A stretch of DNA of 64,000 nucleotides from JAHZKN01 sp965250205 (GTDB lineage Bacteria; Pseudomonadota; Alphaproteobacteria; Rhizobiales; Hyphomicrobiaceae). Below, piece by piece: positions 24,912 through 34,627 of the stretch (positions are counted from its first letter, which is position 1; each line of letters opens with the position of its first letter). Where the stretch lies: positions 62,001 to 126,000 of the forward strand of contig CBDFNK010000022.1 of the NCBI GenBank assembly GCA_965250205.1, read 5' to 3'. The translations under genes were made by a program, and so were the position numbers. The notes below the pieces were generated by a model. It worked only from the letters and a program-made list of their open reading frames with translations, had not been told where the DNA came from and did not search any database.

Positions 24912-26078
24912 GTGACACAACAGCCACAAAACAAACCTGACTGCCCGAATTTTTCAAGCGGTCCGTGTGCCAAACCACCGGGTTGGTCTCACGACTGGTT
25001 GAGCACGGCGCTTGTTGGCCGCTCCCATCGCTCAAAAGAAGGCAAGCGTCTTTTAAAGCAAGCGATAGAGAAGACACAGGTCCTGCTGGGCGTGCCTGAA
25101 GAGTATCATTTGGCGATTGTACCAGCCTCCGACACCGGCGCATTTGAAATGGCGATGTGGTCGCTACTAGGCGCGCGCGGCATTGATGTTCTGGCTTGGG
25201 AAAGTTTTGGTTCCGGTTGGGTCAAAGATATCGTCGGCCATCTCAAGCTCAAAGACGTGCGGACATTTGAAGCAGACTATGGAGAATTGCCAGACCTTGC
25301 ACAGGTGGATTTTGCCCGCGACGTTATTTTTACTGCCAACGGCACAACATCGGGTGTGCGGGTGCCCAACTATGATTGGGTGCCTGCAACGCGTGATGGC
25401 TTGGTGCTTGTTGATGCGACCTCGGCTGTGTTTGCCCAACCGATAGATTGGCGTAAAACCGATGTCGTCACATTTTCCTGGCAAAAAGTGCTTGGTGGCG
25501 AAGCCGCACACGGCATGCTTGTATTATCGCCTGCCGCGGTCGCCCGACTTGAATCCTATACGCCCCCTTGGCCGCTGCCAAAAGTGTTCCGCATGACCAA
25601 AAAGGGCAAGCTGGATAGCGCCCTCTTCGAAGGCGCGACAATCAACACACCGTCGATGTTGTGCGTAGAAGACTATCTAGCGGCGCTGTCGTGGGTTGAG
25701 CGTATCGGTGGTCGCGATGAGTTGATGGCGCGTGCAGACAAAAATGCAAAGTTGATCTGGGATTGGATCGATCAAACGAATTGGGTGGCAAACCTTGCTG
25801 TTGATTGCGCAAACCGATCCAACACGTCGATTTGCCTGAAGGTTGTTGACCCTGATATCGCCGCGCTTGGCGACAGTCAGCAGGCCACTTTTGCAAAGCA
25901 GATGGTGTCTTTGTTAGGCCAACATGGTGTTGCTCTTGATATTGGTGCCTACAGAGATGCGCCATCTGGCCTTCGCATTTGGGCTGGCGGCACGGTCGAA
26001 AGCTCAGACATCGAAGCCTTGCTGCCATGGCTCGACTGGGCCTTTCAAACGGTAAAATCTGACACGCATAAAGTATAA
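24912..26078 (+). CDS. serC: Phosphoserine aminotransferase
   Basis: SerC converts 3-phosphohydroxypyruvate and glutamate to phosphoserine, the second step of serine synthesis, with pyridoxal phosphate. The protein belongs to the alphaproteobacterial/archaeal long form (NPNFSSGPC-type start, here CPNFSSGPCAKPPGW; GRSHRSKEGK; IVPASDTGAFEMAMW; FTANGTTSGVRVP). The cofactor Lys is in FSWQKVLGGEAAHG (K192). GTG 24912 is chosen because it gives 388 residues, in line with the family, and GGAG lies ten bases upstream. The frame is open to ATG 24810, which would add 34 unlike residues. serA follows 68 bp later, making a biosynthetic pair. Confidence 0.93.
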   Translation: MTQQPQNKPDCPNFSSGPCAKPPGWSHDWLSTALVGRSHRSKEGKRLLKQAIEKTQVLLGVPEEYHLAIVPASDTGAFEMAMWSLLGARGIDVLAWESFGSGWVKDIVGHLKLKDVRTFEADYGELPDLAQVDFARDVIFTANGTTSGVRVPNYDWVPATRDGLVLVDATSAVFAQPIDWRKTDVVTFSWQKVLGGEAAHGMLVLSPAAVARLESYTPPWPLPKVFRMTKKGKLDSALFEGATINTPSMLCVEDYLAALSWVERIGGRDELMARADKNAKLIWDWIDQTNWVANLAVDCANRSNTSICLKVVDPDIAALGDSQQATFAKQMVSLLGQHGVALDIGAYRDAPSGLRIWAGGTVESSDIEALLPWLDWAFQTVKSDTHKV

Positions 26079-26146
26079 TTCTGGACGCCTGTCCGTGAAG
26101 TTAGACCCGATTGAATAAAATAAAAAACTCCAACTGAGGGTGCCTG

Positions 26147-27727
26147 ATGACTGCCAAAGTTCTCATTGCCGACAAACTATCTCCAACAGCTATTTCTGTT
26201 TTTAAAGACCGCGGTCTAGAGGCTGTCGTCAAGGTGGGGTTGTCTCCTGATGCGTTGATTGAGGAAGCGAAACACTACGATGGCATTGCGGTTCGATCGG
26301 CCAGTAAAATTACCGCTGATGTGATTGCCAACGCGCCTCAGCTTAAGGTCGTTGGTAGGGCAGGCATCGGCGTCGATAATATTGACGTCAAAGCAGCAAC
26401 AGCGCGCGGCATCATTGTGATGAACACCCCGTTTGGCAATGCCATCACAACGGCCGAGCATGCGATTTCTATGATGATGGCGCTGGCGCGCAAAATCCCA
26501 GCCGCGGATCACTCGACCCGGCAAGGCCTATGGGAAAAGTCGAAGTTTGTCGGTACCGAAATTTTCGGCAAGACGCTTGGCATTATCGGGTGTGGCAACA
26601 TTGGTGCAATTGTTGCCAGCCGTGCATTGGGTATGAAGATGAAAGTGAGCGCATTTGATCCGTTCTTGACTGAAGAGCGCGCGATTGAAATAGGTGTAAC
26701 CAAGGTCGACTTGGATCAACTGCTGAAAAGTGCAGACTTCATCACACTGCACACACCATTGAACGATAACACGCGCAATATTTTGTCTGGAGAGGCCATC
26801 GCGAAATGCAAAAAAAGTGCGCGCATTATCAATTGCGCGCGCGGCGGGCTTGTTGACGAAAAAGCGCTCGCCGATGCGCTGAAAAGCGGCCATGTGGCAG
26901 GTGCAGCACTTGATGTGTTTGCACAAGAACCGGCGACCGAAAGTCTATTGTTTGGTTTGGACAATGTCATTTGCACGCCGCATCTAGGTGCCTCGACGGG
27001 TGAAGCGCAGGAAAACGTTGCCGTGCAGGTGGCCGAACAAATGTCAGATTATCTCACGACGGGCACGATTTCAAATGCGATAAATTTTCCCTCTGTGTCA
27101 GCCCAGGACGCACCAAAGCTCAAGCCGTTTATCGTGTTGGCCGAGCAGCTTGGTTCGTTTGCAGGACAGCTGACGGAAAGGATGATCAAGAAAGTGCGCT
27201 TGACGTATCTCGGTGACGTTATTGAATTGAATACAGATCCGATGACCGCCGCTGCACTTTCGGGCGTGTTAAAGCCCGTTCTTTCAGACGTGAATATGGT
27301 GTCAGCACCCGGGCTTGCAAAAAGTCATGGCATCGAGATTGAAGTCGTCAAGCGTGATCAGGCCAAGCGCCTTGAGCGCGAAATTCAAGTTACAGTGATT
27401 ACGGACGCGTTTGAACGCTCTGTTTCTGGGACGCTGGGTCTTTCCGGTGAGCCGCGCTTTATTTCGGTGCGTGATATCGCCATGGATTTTGTCGCGACCG
27501 AGCATATGTTGTTTGTGCGCAATTGCGATGAACCTGGTCTTATTGGGGCGCTGGGGTCGTTGATCGGCGATGCTGGTCTCAACATTGCCACCCTAAACTT
27601 GGGACGCCAAACGCCGGGTGGCGATGCAATTTGCGTTGTTGCACTGGATGCCCCGGTTTCCGACACCCTGCTTGAAAAGGTGGTGGAACTTCCCCAAGTT
27701 CTGCGTGCGCGAAGATTGCAATTTTAA
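26147..27727 (+). CDS. serA: D-3-phosphoglycerate dehydrogenase
   Basis: SerA oxidises 3-phosphoglycerate to 3-phosphohydroxypyruvate, the first and usually feedback-controlled step of serine synthesis. The 526-residue protein is the long type: substrate domain, NAD domain with GIIGCGNIGAIVASRA, and catalytic Arg/Glu/His in INCARGGLVDE, DVFAQEP and TPHLGAST. It also has an intervening ASB domain (about 320-450) and a C-terminal ACT domain (MLFVRNCDEPGLIGALGSLI). The ACT domain suggests serine binding, although allostery varies among long-form enzymes. ATG 26147 follows TGAGGG. Confidence 0.96.
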   Translation: MTAKVLIADKLSPTAISVFKDRGLEAVVKVGLSPDALIEEAKHYDGIAVRSASKITADVIANAPQLKVVGRAGIGVDNIDVKAATARGIIVMNTPFGNAITTAEHAISMMMALARKIPAADHSTRQGLWEKSKFVGTEIFGKTLGIIGCGNIGAIVASRALGMKMKVSAFDPFLTEERAIEIGVTKVDLDQLLKSADFITLHTPLNDNTRNILSGEAIAKCKKSARIINCARGGLVDEKALADALKSGHVAGAALDVFAQEPATESLLFGLDNVICTPHLGASTGEAQENVAVQVAEQMSDYLTTGTISNAINFPSVSAQDAPKLKPFIVLAEQLGSFAGQLTERMIKKVRLTYLGDVIELNTDPMTAAALSGVLKPVLSDVNMVSAPGLAKSHGIEIEVVKRDQAKRLEREIQVTVITDAFERSVSGTLGLSGEPRFISVRDIAMDFVATEHMLFVRNCDEPGLIGALGSLIGDAGLNIATLNLGRQTPGGDAICVVALDAPVSDTLLEKVVELPQVLRARRLQF

Positions 27728-27864
27728 CCAAGCTTTTTGCCTGCTCAGGCGTCTCATGTCTGTTATATGAGTCACTGGTGGCATGAAGTCTTGCCTGAGC
27801 CGCCAAGCTGGCATATAGGCGAGCCCTCGCTCATTGCTATCTCAACGGGGAAGGATTTCTGACT

Positions 27865-29565
27865 ATGCGTTTATCGCTCTTGGTTGCTTGTCTGGGGTTG
27901 GTTTTGGTTACGCCCTCAGTGTCGGTTCAAGCAGATGAGGTTGTGTTGTCATCACGCATTACAGCCGTTACGGTTTTCCCGTCCGGCGCTGAGATTTACC
28001 GCAGCGGCAGCATTAAGGTGCCGCAAGGCAAGCATACGTTGATGATCAATGATCTGCCAGCAGACACGGTGACAGATTCAATCCGCATCAAGGCGTTGGC
28101 GACGGGTGGGCTTGAGATTGGTTCTGTCGATGCGCGTAAGGTGTTTGTAACCAGTCAAGAAGCTGCAAGCGCTGATGTGCGGCGCAAAGAGCTTGAAGAT
28201 ACGCTCAACAGGTTGCGCGATCGCCAGGATGATTTGAATGCGGCTATTAAAGCCGCTCAAACCCAGAATGACTTGATCACCAATCTCGCTCAACTCCCAA
28301 CCCGTCCTGCACCTGCGGCAGGTGCTGGTGAACGAACAGATTGGCGTGAAGTGCTGACCGTGATTGGAGCGGCAAGTGCTGACGCGCAACGCGCGCGCTC
28401 TGAGGCTAAGCAACAATTACGCGACCTGAAGCAACAAATTTCTGATACCCAGAAGGAGCTTTCCAAGTTGGTCCCTGCGAAGCAGCGGCGAACAGAGGTC
28501 AAAGTTTTTGTTGAAGCTGCCGTCCCGCTCGAAGGCGACGTGACGGTACGCTATCAAGTGCCAAATGCATCCTGGAAACCGTTTTATGATGCCCGGTTGG
28601 CGTCAGGCGGCAAAGCCATCAAGCCGAAACTTGAATTTATCCGTCGCGCATCAATCTCACAGCGTACAGGCGAAACCTGGACGCAGGTTGCGCTCACCTT
28701 GTCGACCACTCGGCCCAAAGCTGGCGCATCAGCGCCAAAGCTGAACCCGGTGACGGTTGATTATCGCCCTGATCCGGTGGCTGTCCCCATCGCCGCACCG
28801 GCTCCAGAGATGGACAGCTTTGAAGAGGAGGTGCAACAACAGGCAAAACGTCGGGGTGGGCGCGCGCGCACGATGGCCAACCTCGCCAAGCCCCGTAAGA
28901 AGCTGGAGGCCAAGTCCAAGAAAGCGACCGTGGTCAATGCACCGTTTCAAGCGCTTTATCAGGTGCCAGGCCGCCTCGATGTGCCAGCGACGGGTGAAGC
29001 CAAACGTGTCTTGATTGGACAAGAAACAGCAGAGCCAAAACTTGTTGTGCGCACTATTCCAAAGCTTGATGTTAAGGCCTATCTCTATGCCATGTTTGTC
29101 GTGCCAGAGGGGTCACCTGTTTTGCCCGGGCGCATCTCACTGTTCCGAGACGGTACATTTGTTGGCACGGGACGGATGCCCGTTTTAGCCTCTGGTGAGG
29201 AACATGATCTTGGCTTTGGCATAGATGATGCGGTGCGTGTTCGCCACTCAATCGAACAGGAGAAGCGCGGCGAAACTGGCTTGATTTCAACCTCAAGCAC
29301 TGACAACCGTAGCTATAAAATCAGCATCAAGAATTTGCATGAACGCGCCATTGATATCGCTGTCGAGGATCAAGTGCCGGTATCGAAAAACGATGAAATT
29401 CAAGTTGTCGTGACAGGAAACCTGCAGCCAACGCGCAAAGATATTGAGGACCGGCGCGGTATCGTTGGCTGGGATATGCGCTTGGCGCCTGGTGAAGAGC
29501 GCGCATTTTCGTTCGGATATCGCGTCACATGGCCCTCCAAGGGGGTCATTCAGTACGGCCGCTAA
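27865..29565 (+). CDS. Exported DUF4140/DUF4139 protein (MuiA-like)
   Basis: A 566-residue protein with a cleavable signal (1-23, ending VSVQA). Residues about 32-130 match the DUF4140 N-terminal domain (ITAVTVFPSGAEIYRSG). A coiled-coil region follows (about 95-210). DUF4139 comes next (VTVRYQVPNASWKPFYDARL ... AERAFSFGYRVTWP-like end). A Lys/Arg/Ala-rich insertion lies near 325-350 (QAKRRGGRARTMANLAKPRK). Such proteins are annotated as mucoidy-inhibitor A family; their biochemical activity is not established to my knowledge. A periplasmic or outer-envelope location is likely. ATG 27865 follows GGGGAAGGA. Confidence 0.85.
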   Translation: MRLSLLVACLGLVLVTPSVSVQADEVVLSSRITAVTVFPSGAEIYRSGSIKVPQGKHTLMINDLPADTVTDSIRIKALATGGLEIGSVDARKVFVTSQEAASADVRRKELEDTLNRLRDRQDDLNAAIKAAQTQNDLITNLAQLPTRPAPAAGAGERTDWREVLTVIGAASADAQRARSEAKQQLRDLKQQISDTQKELSKLVPAKQRRTEVKVFVEAAVPLEGDVTVRYQVPNASWKPFYDARLASGGKAIKPKLEFIRRASISQRTGETWTQVALTLSTTRPKAGASAPKLNPVTVDYRPDPVAVPIAAPAPEMDSFEEEVQQQAKRRGGRARTMANLAKPRKKLEAKSKKATVVNAPFQALYQVPGRLDVPATGEAKRVLIGQETAEPKLVVRTIPKLDVKAYLYAMFVVPEGSPVLPGRISLFRDGTFVGTGRMPVLASGEEHDLGFGIDDAVRVRHSIEQEKRGETGLISTSSTDNRSYKISIKNLHERAIDIAVEDQVPVSKNDEIQVVVTGNLQPTRKDIEDRRGIVGWDMRLAPGEERAFSFGYRVTWPSKGVIQYGR

Positions 29566-29709
29566 GCCTATTTTCCCAAACCGCGCTGTTTTTGCTTTGA
29601 TAACGTCCTGAAAGGCTCTAGCTCAGCGCTTTTTGAGGGATATAATGCGCCAAAACGTGACTTAAGGCCCTGGCTGTCGCCGGGGCCTCATCATGTCGAA
29701 GGGACTGAA

Positions 29710-31002
29710 ATGGCAAATGTCGTTGTTGTCGGCGCCCAATGGGGTGACGAGGGAAAAGGCAAGATCGTTGACTGGCTGTCGGAGCGCGCCGATGTCGTCG
29801 TGCGCTTTCAAGGCGGACATAATGCAGGCCACACACTCGTCATTGACGGTGTCACCTATAAACTTTCGCTTCTACCCTCAGGCGTTGTTCGCCCTGGCAA
29901 GACGGGTGTGATTGGCAACGGTGTTGTCATCGATCCATGGGCGTTGCTGAGCGAGATTGAGAAACTTGGTCAGCAAGGCGTCCACATCACAAGTGAAAAT
30001 CTCCGAATTGCTGAAAATGCAACGTTGATCCTACCGCTGCATCGTGAACTTGATGTGATGCGGGAAGCGGCCGCGGGCAAAGGTAAGATCGGGACAACCG
30101 GGCGCGGGATTGGGCCGGCCTACGAAGATAAAGTGGGTCGTCGCGCAATCCGTGTGCAGGACTTAAAAAATTTCGCAACGCTTGGCCCCAAAGTGGACCG
30201 GATGCTTGTGCATCACAATGCGTTGCGTAAAGGCCTTGGCGAAGCGTTAGTTGCGCCACAGACATTGGTGGCGGAATTGAAAGACGTTGCACCGAAGATC
30301 CTGCCATTTATAGATTGCACGTGGAGCTTTTTGGACGAGGCCCGCAAAGCAAGCAAAAGGGTTTTGTTTGAAGGTGCGCAAGGCGCACTGCTCGACATCG
30401 ACCACGGGACTTATCCGTTTGTAACGTCGTCCAACACGGTCGCTGCACAAGCTGCAACCGGTTCCGGTGTCGGGCCACGTTCGATTGGATATGTTCTCGG
30501 CATCGCTAAAGCCTATACGACACGTGTCGGTGAAGGCCCGTTTCCAACTGAACTTGATGATGAGGTGGGCAACCGCCTTGGTGAGCGCGGCCATGAATTT
30601 GGCACTGTTACCGGGCGCAAACGTCGCTGTGGCTGGTTTGATGCCGTATTGGTCAGCCAAGTATGCAAGGTGACCGGCATTGATGGCATCGCGCTCACCA
30701 AACTGGATGTGCTTGATGGCTTTGAAGAACTCAAGGTCTGTGTTGGCTATCGCTGTGATGGCGAAGTTTTGGATCGATTGCCCGCGGGTCAAAATGCGCA
30801 ATCAAAAATTGAACCGGTATGGGAGACCCTCAAAGGGTGGTCGCAATCAACGTATGGTGCGCGCAGTTGGGCGGATCTACCAGCCCAAGCTGTCAAATAT
30901 GTGCGCCGTGTTGAAGAGCTGATCGGTTGCCCGGTGACGTTGCTGTCGACCTCGCCGGAGCGCGAGGACACTATTCTAATGCGCGATCCGTTTGAAAATT
31001 AA
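29710..31002 (+). CDS. purA: Adenylosuccinate synthetase
   Basis: PurA joins IMP and aspartate with GTP to form adenylosuccinate in AMP synthesis. The 430-residue sequence has the phosphate loop GDEGKGK at residues 12-18, with catalytic Asp13. The GGHNAGHT block carries catalytic His41. TTGRGIGPAYEDK, the switch-like FEGAQGALLDIDHGTYPFVTSS, and the IMP/aspartate region TVTGRKRRCGWFDAV follow. ATG 29710 follows AAGGGAC. It is convergent with the helix-hairpin-helix gene on the other strand, 26 bp away. Confidence 0.97.
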   Translation: MANVVVVGAQWGDEGKGKIVDWLSERADVVVRFQGGHNAGHTLVIDGVTYKLSLLPSGVVRPGKTGVIGNGVVIDPWALLSEIEKLGQQGVHITSENLRIAENATLILPLHRELDVMREAAAGKGKIGTTGRGIGPAYEDKVGRRAIRVQDLKNFATLGPKVDRMLVHHNALRKGLGEALVAPQTLVAELKDVAPKILPFIDCTWSFLDEARKASKRVLFEGAQGALLDIDHGTYPFVTSSNTVAAQAATGSGVGPRSIGYVLGIAKAYTTRVGEGPFPTELDDEVGNRLGERGHEFGTVTGRKRRCGWFDAVLVSQVCKVTGIDGIALTKLDVLDGFEELKVCVGYRCDGEVLDRLPAGQNAQSKIEPVWETLKGWSQSTYGARSWADLPAQAVKYVRRVEELIGCPVTLLSTSPEREDTILMRDPFEN

Positions 31003-31028
31003 GCTGCAATCGAAGCATCGCCTTGCGG

Positions 31029-32315
31029 TCACAGCACGTTGCCAAGTATCAACCTGCAAGCATCCGGGTAAGAAGATGACCAGTTTGCCAGCTTGCAAAC
31101 ATCTGTTTGCATGAGCTGCACGATGTTGTCGTTAAAGTTCATCGCGCCTGTCGTCGTCGAGGCGACATAGATGATGGCGGCGGTGGCGGCGAGCGAAGCA
31201 CTAAGCGCGCGCCTGTTGCCATAGTCCCGTGCAGGACGTTTGGCCACGTGGGCGATTTTCTTGACCGCAAAGCCAGCATCTTGTGCTGCCATTGGAAAAA
31301 ACAAGCTCGTACCGTCTTTGGCGGGCATTAAGCCTGTGTTTGGGCGCTCAATGTGTATGGTGCGGGGCATGTCACGCATCGCCAGTTCATTGAGTGTTGC
31401 AGCGGCCTGATCCAATTTAAGGACGTTAAAGTCGATCTTATCATCAACGATGATTTCGCTTTTCGTGGCGTCTTTGGCCTCGTCGAAAGAGGCGCGCTCA
31501 AGCGTTATAAGATCTGGCTTAAGTGTAAATGTCGTGTCCTTGGATGCGCGATCGTCCTGCGTTTGGCGTGCGTAGGTCGACAATGACCCCTTTGCCAACA
31601 TCGCCGCTTGTTCAATCCAGCCTTGTTTATGAAGGCGATCAGCACCATCAATCGTCGCAGTGAGTTTTTCAATGGCTTCACGGTTCAGATTGGCAATGTC
31701 TTGAAAACGACTGGTGTCGTTGGCTGCAAGTTGCAAGGCGGTCGCGCAATCAATGCCTTTGATCAGGGTCAGATCATCAGGTGGCGTCAAAGCAGATTTG
31801 GTTGGATTGCAGATCAAAGACCGAAGCGCGTTTGGCAGTGAACTGGTCCGGAGCGGGGCGTCAATTTGTGAAGCGGTTTTGTTATGAGCAGTCTCATCAG
31901 CTGTTGGCGAGAGATCATCGCTGCATGCATCATTTGGCACATCATCTGAGATGATATCATGTTCTGCGAAATGTTCTTCAACAGAGGCCAAGTCAGTTTG
32001 GATTGTGTCATGTTCGCAATCGACTTGGCAATCGACGTCTGTGGCCTCAGTAACGGCGAGGTCTTGGTCGTGATCATCAAATGCATCGTAGAATGCGTCG
32101 TCGCCCTGTTCATCGAGATGTGGGTCGTTAAGCATAGGAACATCAGGTGCGATCATTAGACCTGCACCCGGCTCTTGGCCCGCCAAATGTTGAGCCAGCA
32201 CGCCATCGACAACTTTTTCTAATCGAGTGATCTGAGCTTTCAGTTTTGCAATTTCATTTGCAGCGTCATAAAGTTCCTTGAAATACGGATTGGCTTGATC
32301 ATCTGCTACTAACAT
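31029..32315 (-). CDS. Acidic membrane-anchored protein with helix-hairpin-helix domain
   Basis: A 428-residue protein of unknown function. It opens with a short coiled coil (ELYDAANEIAKLKAQITRLE). A long acidic, Asp/Glu/His-rich region follows (about 60-150). A helix-hairpin-helix-like domain lies near 175-235 (PPDDLTLIKGIDCATALQLA, then SRFQDIANLNREAIEKL and KQGWIEQAAMLAKG). A single membrane segment sits near 365-385 (ASLAATAAIIYVAS), followed by a tail with two Cys residues. From memory, proteins with an LTLIRGID-type domain adjacent to purA are conserved in Rhizobiales. The domain resembles the C-terminal part of the protein at 52843. DNA binding is possible but not shown. Confidence 0.75.
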   Translation of the reverse strand: MLVADDQANPYFKELYDAANEIAKLKAQITRLEKVVDGVLAQHLAGQEPGAGLMIAPDVPMLNDPHLDEQGDDAFYDAFDDHDQDLAVTEATDVDCQVDCEHDTIQTDLASVEEHFAEHDIISDDVPNDACSDDLSPTADETAHNKTASQIDAPLRTSSLPNALRSLICNPTKSALTPPDDLTLIKGIDCATALQLAANDTSRFQDIANLNREAIEKLTATIDGADRLHKQGWIEQAAMLAKGSLSTYARQTQDDRASKDTTFTLKPDLITLERASFDEAKDATKSEIIVDDKIDFNVLKLDQAAATLNELAMRDMPRTIHIERPNTGLMPAKDGTSLFFPMAAQDAGFAVKKIAHVAKRPARDYGNRRALSASLAATAAIIYVASTTTGAMNFNDNIVQLMQTDVCKLANWSSSYPDACRLILGNVL

Positions 32316-32466
32316 AACTACTTATCCCCTCCACAAGGTACACGACCCCTCCTACAAGAGAGGTGCCAGGGGAGGATGCGCTGAAAGTCTCAACATGAAC
32401 TTAACGTGCGCGTGAATTTGGGAAATTTGTGCCGGACTGGCACAAGATGATAAAAAACATTATCCA

Positions 32467-33078
32467 TCAATGGGTTATGCTAGCATTGTCTGCGCTTATC
32501 AGGCCCTGAAACTTAGCAAGTGCACCAGTTGTCAATTCAACTGCAAGGACGCGATCAAGGTTTACCGGCCCCGGCAACGTGATGTGGTCTTCTCGGACGA
32601 TGTCAAAACCGAAGCGCGTGTAATAGGCATGATCGCCCACCAGCAGCACCAGTTCAGCACCTGCGTCTTTTGCTGCAGCAAGTGCTGCTTTGACCATCGG
32701 TTGGCCAAAACCTTGCCCTGCAAAGTCCGGTGCAACGACGAGTGGGCCAAGCAACATAGCGCCTGCCGACCCACCAATGGTGATCGGAGTCATTGTAACC
32801 GACGCGGCCAACGTGTCGTCAATCCAACCAACGCGGCTGCACGCATTTGCCTCTTCTGTTTCGCCTGACTGAAGACCTTCGCGAACGCGATAGGCCGTTC
32901 TCGCAAACCGTCCCGGTCCGAACGCCTGGCAATGTAGATTTGTGGTGGGCGCAAGATCGCGTGTCTGAAGTGGTAAGATATCAAGGTGCGGTGGGGACAC
33001 GTGGGTTCCAATATATTTGTTTGGGCCTGCTGGCACGGTTGCATAGGACGGGGTGAGGCCATCTCGTCGCTCGGTCAT
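32467..33078 (-). CDS. GNAT-family N-acetyltransferase
   Basis: A 203-residue acetyltransferase of the YhbS-like group. The acetyl-CoA loop lies in LGPLVVAPDFAGQGFGQPMV, followed by the helix AALAAAKDAGAELVLLVGD and the ending strand YYTRFGFDIV. It starts at ATG 33078, which overlaps the stop of the NUDIX gene (TAATG), so the two are translationally coupled. A TTG at 33090 would add four residues. The substrate is unknown. Confidence 0.85.
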   Translation of the reverse strand: MTERRDGLTPSYATVPAGPNKYIGTHVSPPHLDILPLQTRDLAPTTNLHCQAFGPGRFARTAYRVREGLQSGETEEANACSRVGWIDDTLAASVTMTPITIGGSAGAMLLGPLVVAPDFAGQGFGQPMVKAALAAAKDAGAELVLLVGDHAYYTRFGFDIVREDHITLPGPVNLDRVLAVELTTGALAKFQGLISADNASITH

Positions 33079-33575
33079 TAGGTATGCCAATGCCTGGAAT
33101 GGGGCATCTTTTCCAGAAGTTCCTTAATTCTTTCTCGAGTTGGTGGGTGAATGTCCCCCGGCAGTTTGTCGCTGGAGAAGCGTTTGATCTCTGCAATCTC
33201 AAAATTAGGGTTCGGTTGGCGGGTTTGCGTCCAATCCCGCGCGACATAGAGCAAGACATGATCACCACGAAAGTATTTGAAGTTGGCAAACGGGCCAACG
33301 AGCTGTGGCGTGGCGTCTAATGTTACGCCAACTTCCTCCGACAGTTCTCGCTCAAGGGCATCTAGTGCTGGTTCTTGCTTTTCGATCCCGCCGCCAGGAA
33401 AATGCCAGCCCGGGCGATAGCCATGACGGACCAGCATGATACGACCATCGCTATCGATCAGACAGCATTGAACACCCATGGTCAGCCCACGAGACCAACG
33501 CCAGACGACGTGCATCAGTGTTGTTGCAACTCTCAATAGTGCGCTTTTTATCATTTGGATCGCAATCGTGATCAT
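33078..33575 (-). CDS. NUDIX hydrolase
   Basis: A 165-residue NUDIX protein. The Nudix box is GGGIEKQEPALDALEREL continuing SEEVGV, matching Gx5Ex7REUxEExGU. The N-terminal 30 residues contain a hydrophobic helix, so some membrane association is possible. It hydrolyses a nucleoside diphosphate linked to another group; the substrate cannot be told. It is first in a two-gene unit with the acetyltransferase and divergent from the phosphoesterase gene at 33671. Confidence 0.88.
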   Translation of the reverse strand: MITIAIQMIKSALLRVATTLMHVVWRWSRGLTMGVQCCLIDSDGRIMLVRHGYRPGWHFPGGGIEKQEPALDALERELSEEVGVTLDATPQLVGPFANFKYFRGDHVLLYVARDWTQTRQPNPNFEIAEIKRFSSDKLPGDIHPPTRERIKELLEKMPHSRHWHT

Positions 33576-33670
33576 GGGGTTGTGGTGGCACTGGCGATAG
33601 CAAATTCTAAATCGGCCGCCAACAATCTGTGCTAGGGGGTTTCGGGACGCTTACAACAAAATGTGTGCTT

Positions 33671-34612
33671 ATGACAAAAATGACGGTCACGGTGGCGCAA
33701 ATTTCAGATGTGCATCTGCCATTTCCAAATTGGCCGCCTCTTGGACTATGGAACGTCAAGCGTGCACTGGGGCTTTTGAATTGGCACCGGGGACGCCGGT
33801 TTGTGCATCGATTTGAGGCCGTTGATCTCCTGGTTCAGGATATGAAAGCCCACAATCCAGATCATATTGCGGTGACGGGAGACTTGGTCAATCTTGGATT
33901 GCCTCAGGAATATCGGGCTGCAAAGGGCTGGTTGGAGACGCTCGGTCCGCCTGACAAAGTGTCGGTTATTCCGGGCAACCACGACATCTATTGCCCAACC
34001 GATGATGATGAGCACTGCCGGACACTGTGGGCCGACTATATGCATTCGGATGCCTTTGGTCGCGACTTTGGTTTGAGTGATGCGGGGCAATTTCCGTTTA
34101 TGCGCAAGATTGGGCCGATTGTTCTGATCGGGGTCAACTCAGCCCTGCCGACGCCGCCTTTTATTGCGCATGGCCGGATTGGCGAAACGCAATTGGCGGC
34201 CATCGAAAAAGCTTTGCGCCATGTGGCGTTGAAGGGTCTGTTTGCCTGTTTGATGCTGCATCATCCCCCGCTACCCGGCCAAGTCCCGGACCGGCGTGCG
34301 CTTGTCGATGCTGGCAAGATGGTAAAATTGATAGAGCAGAACCCGATGGGCTTGGTGCTTTATGGGCACAATCACTTGGATGCGATCGCGTGGATCGACA
34401 ACAAGGAGCACAAAAACGGCAAGGTCGCTGTCTGTGGCGCTGCGTCAGGATCGGCCTACCGGCGCCACAACAGGGAACCGTTAGCGCGCTATTACCTCTA
34501 TACTTTTACCCAAGGGAGTGATGAGCTGAGGGTTGAGCGTGTCACGCGTGGGCTAAATGAGTCTCGAGACAACGTCATAGAACTTGATCGGATGCAAATT
34601 CTTCCAGCCTGA
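33671..34612 (+). CDS. Cytoplasmic metallophosphoesterase (CpdA-like)
   Basis: A calcineurin-type phosphoesterase of 313 residues. The metal ligands are visible in AQISDVHLPFP, VTGDLVNLG, IPGNHDIY, MLHHPPLPG and LYGHNHLDAI. No signal peptide is present. It resembles class III enzymes such as CpdA (3',5'-cAMP phosphodiesterase), but the substrate is not certain. ATG 33671 is preferred to a TTG-type start at 33629 because the family begins a few residues before the QISDVH strand. The MFS gene follows 15 bases later, so the two are probably cotranscribed. Confidence 0.88.
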   Translation: MTKMTVTVAQISDVHLPFPNWPPLGLWNVKRALGLLNWHRGRRFVHRFEAVDLLVQDMKAHNPDHIAVTGDLVNLGLPQEYRAAKGWLETLGPPDKVSVIPGNHDIYCPTDDDEHCRTLWADYMHSDAFGRDFGLSDAGQFPFMRKIGPIVLIGVNSALPTPPFIAHGRIGETQLAAIEKALRHVALKGLFACLMLHHPPLPGQVPDRRALVDAGKMVKLIEQNPMGLVLYGHNHLDAIAWIDNKEHKNGKVAVCGAASGSAYRRHNREPLARYYLYTFTQGSDELRVERVTRGLNESRDNVIELDRMQILPA

Positions 34613-34627
34613 TCGAAGTAGAGAGCG

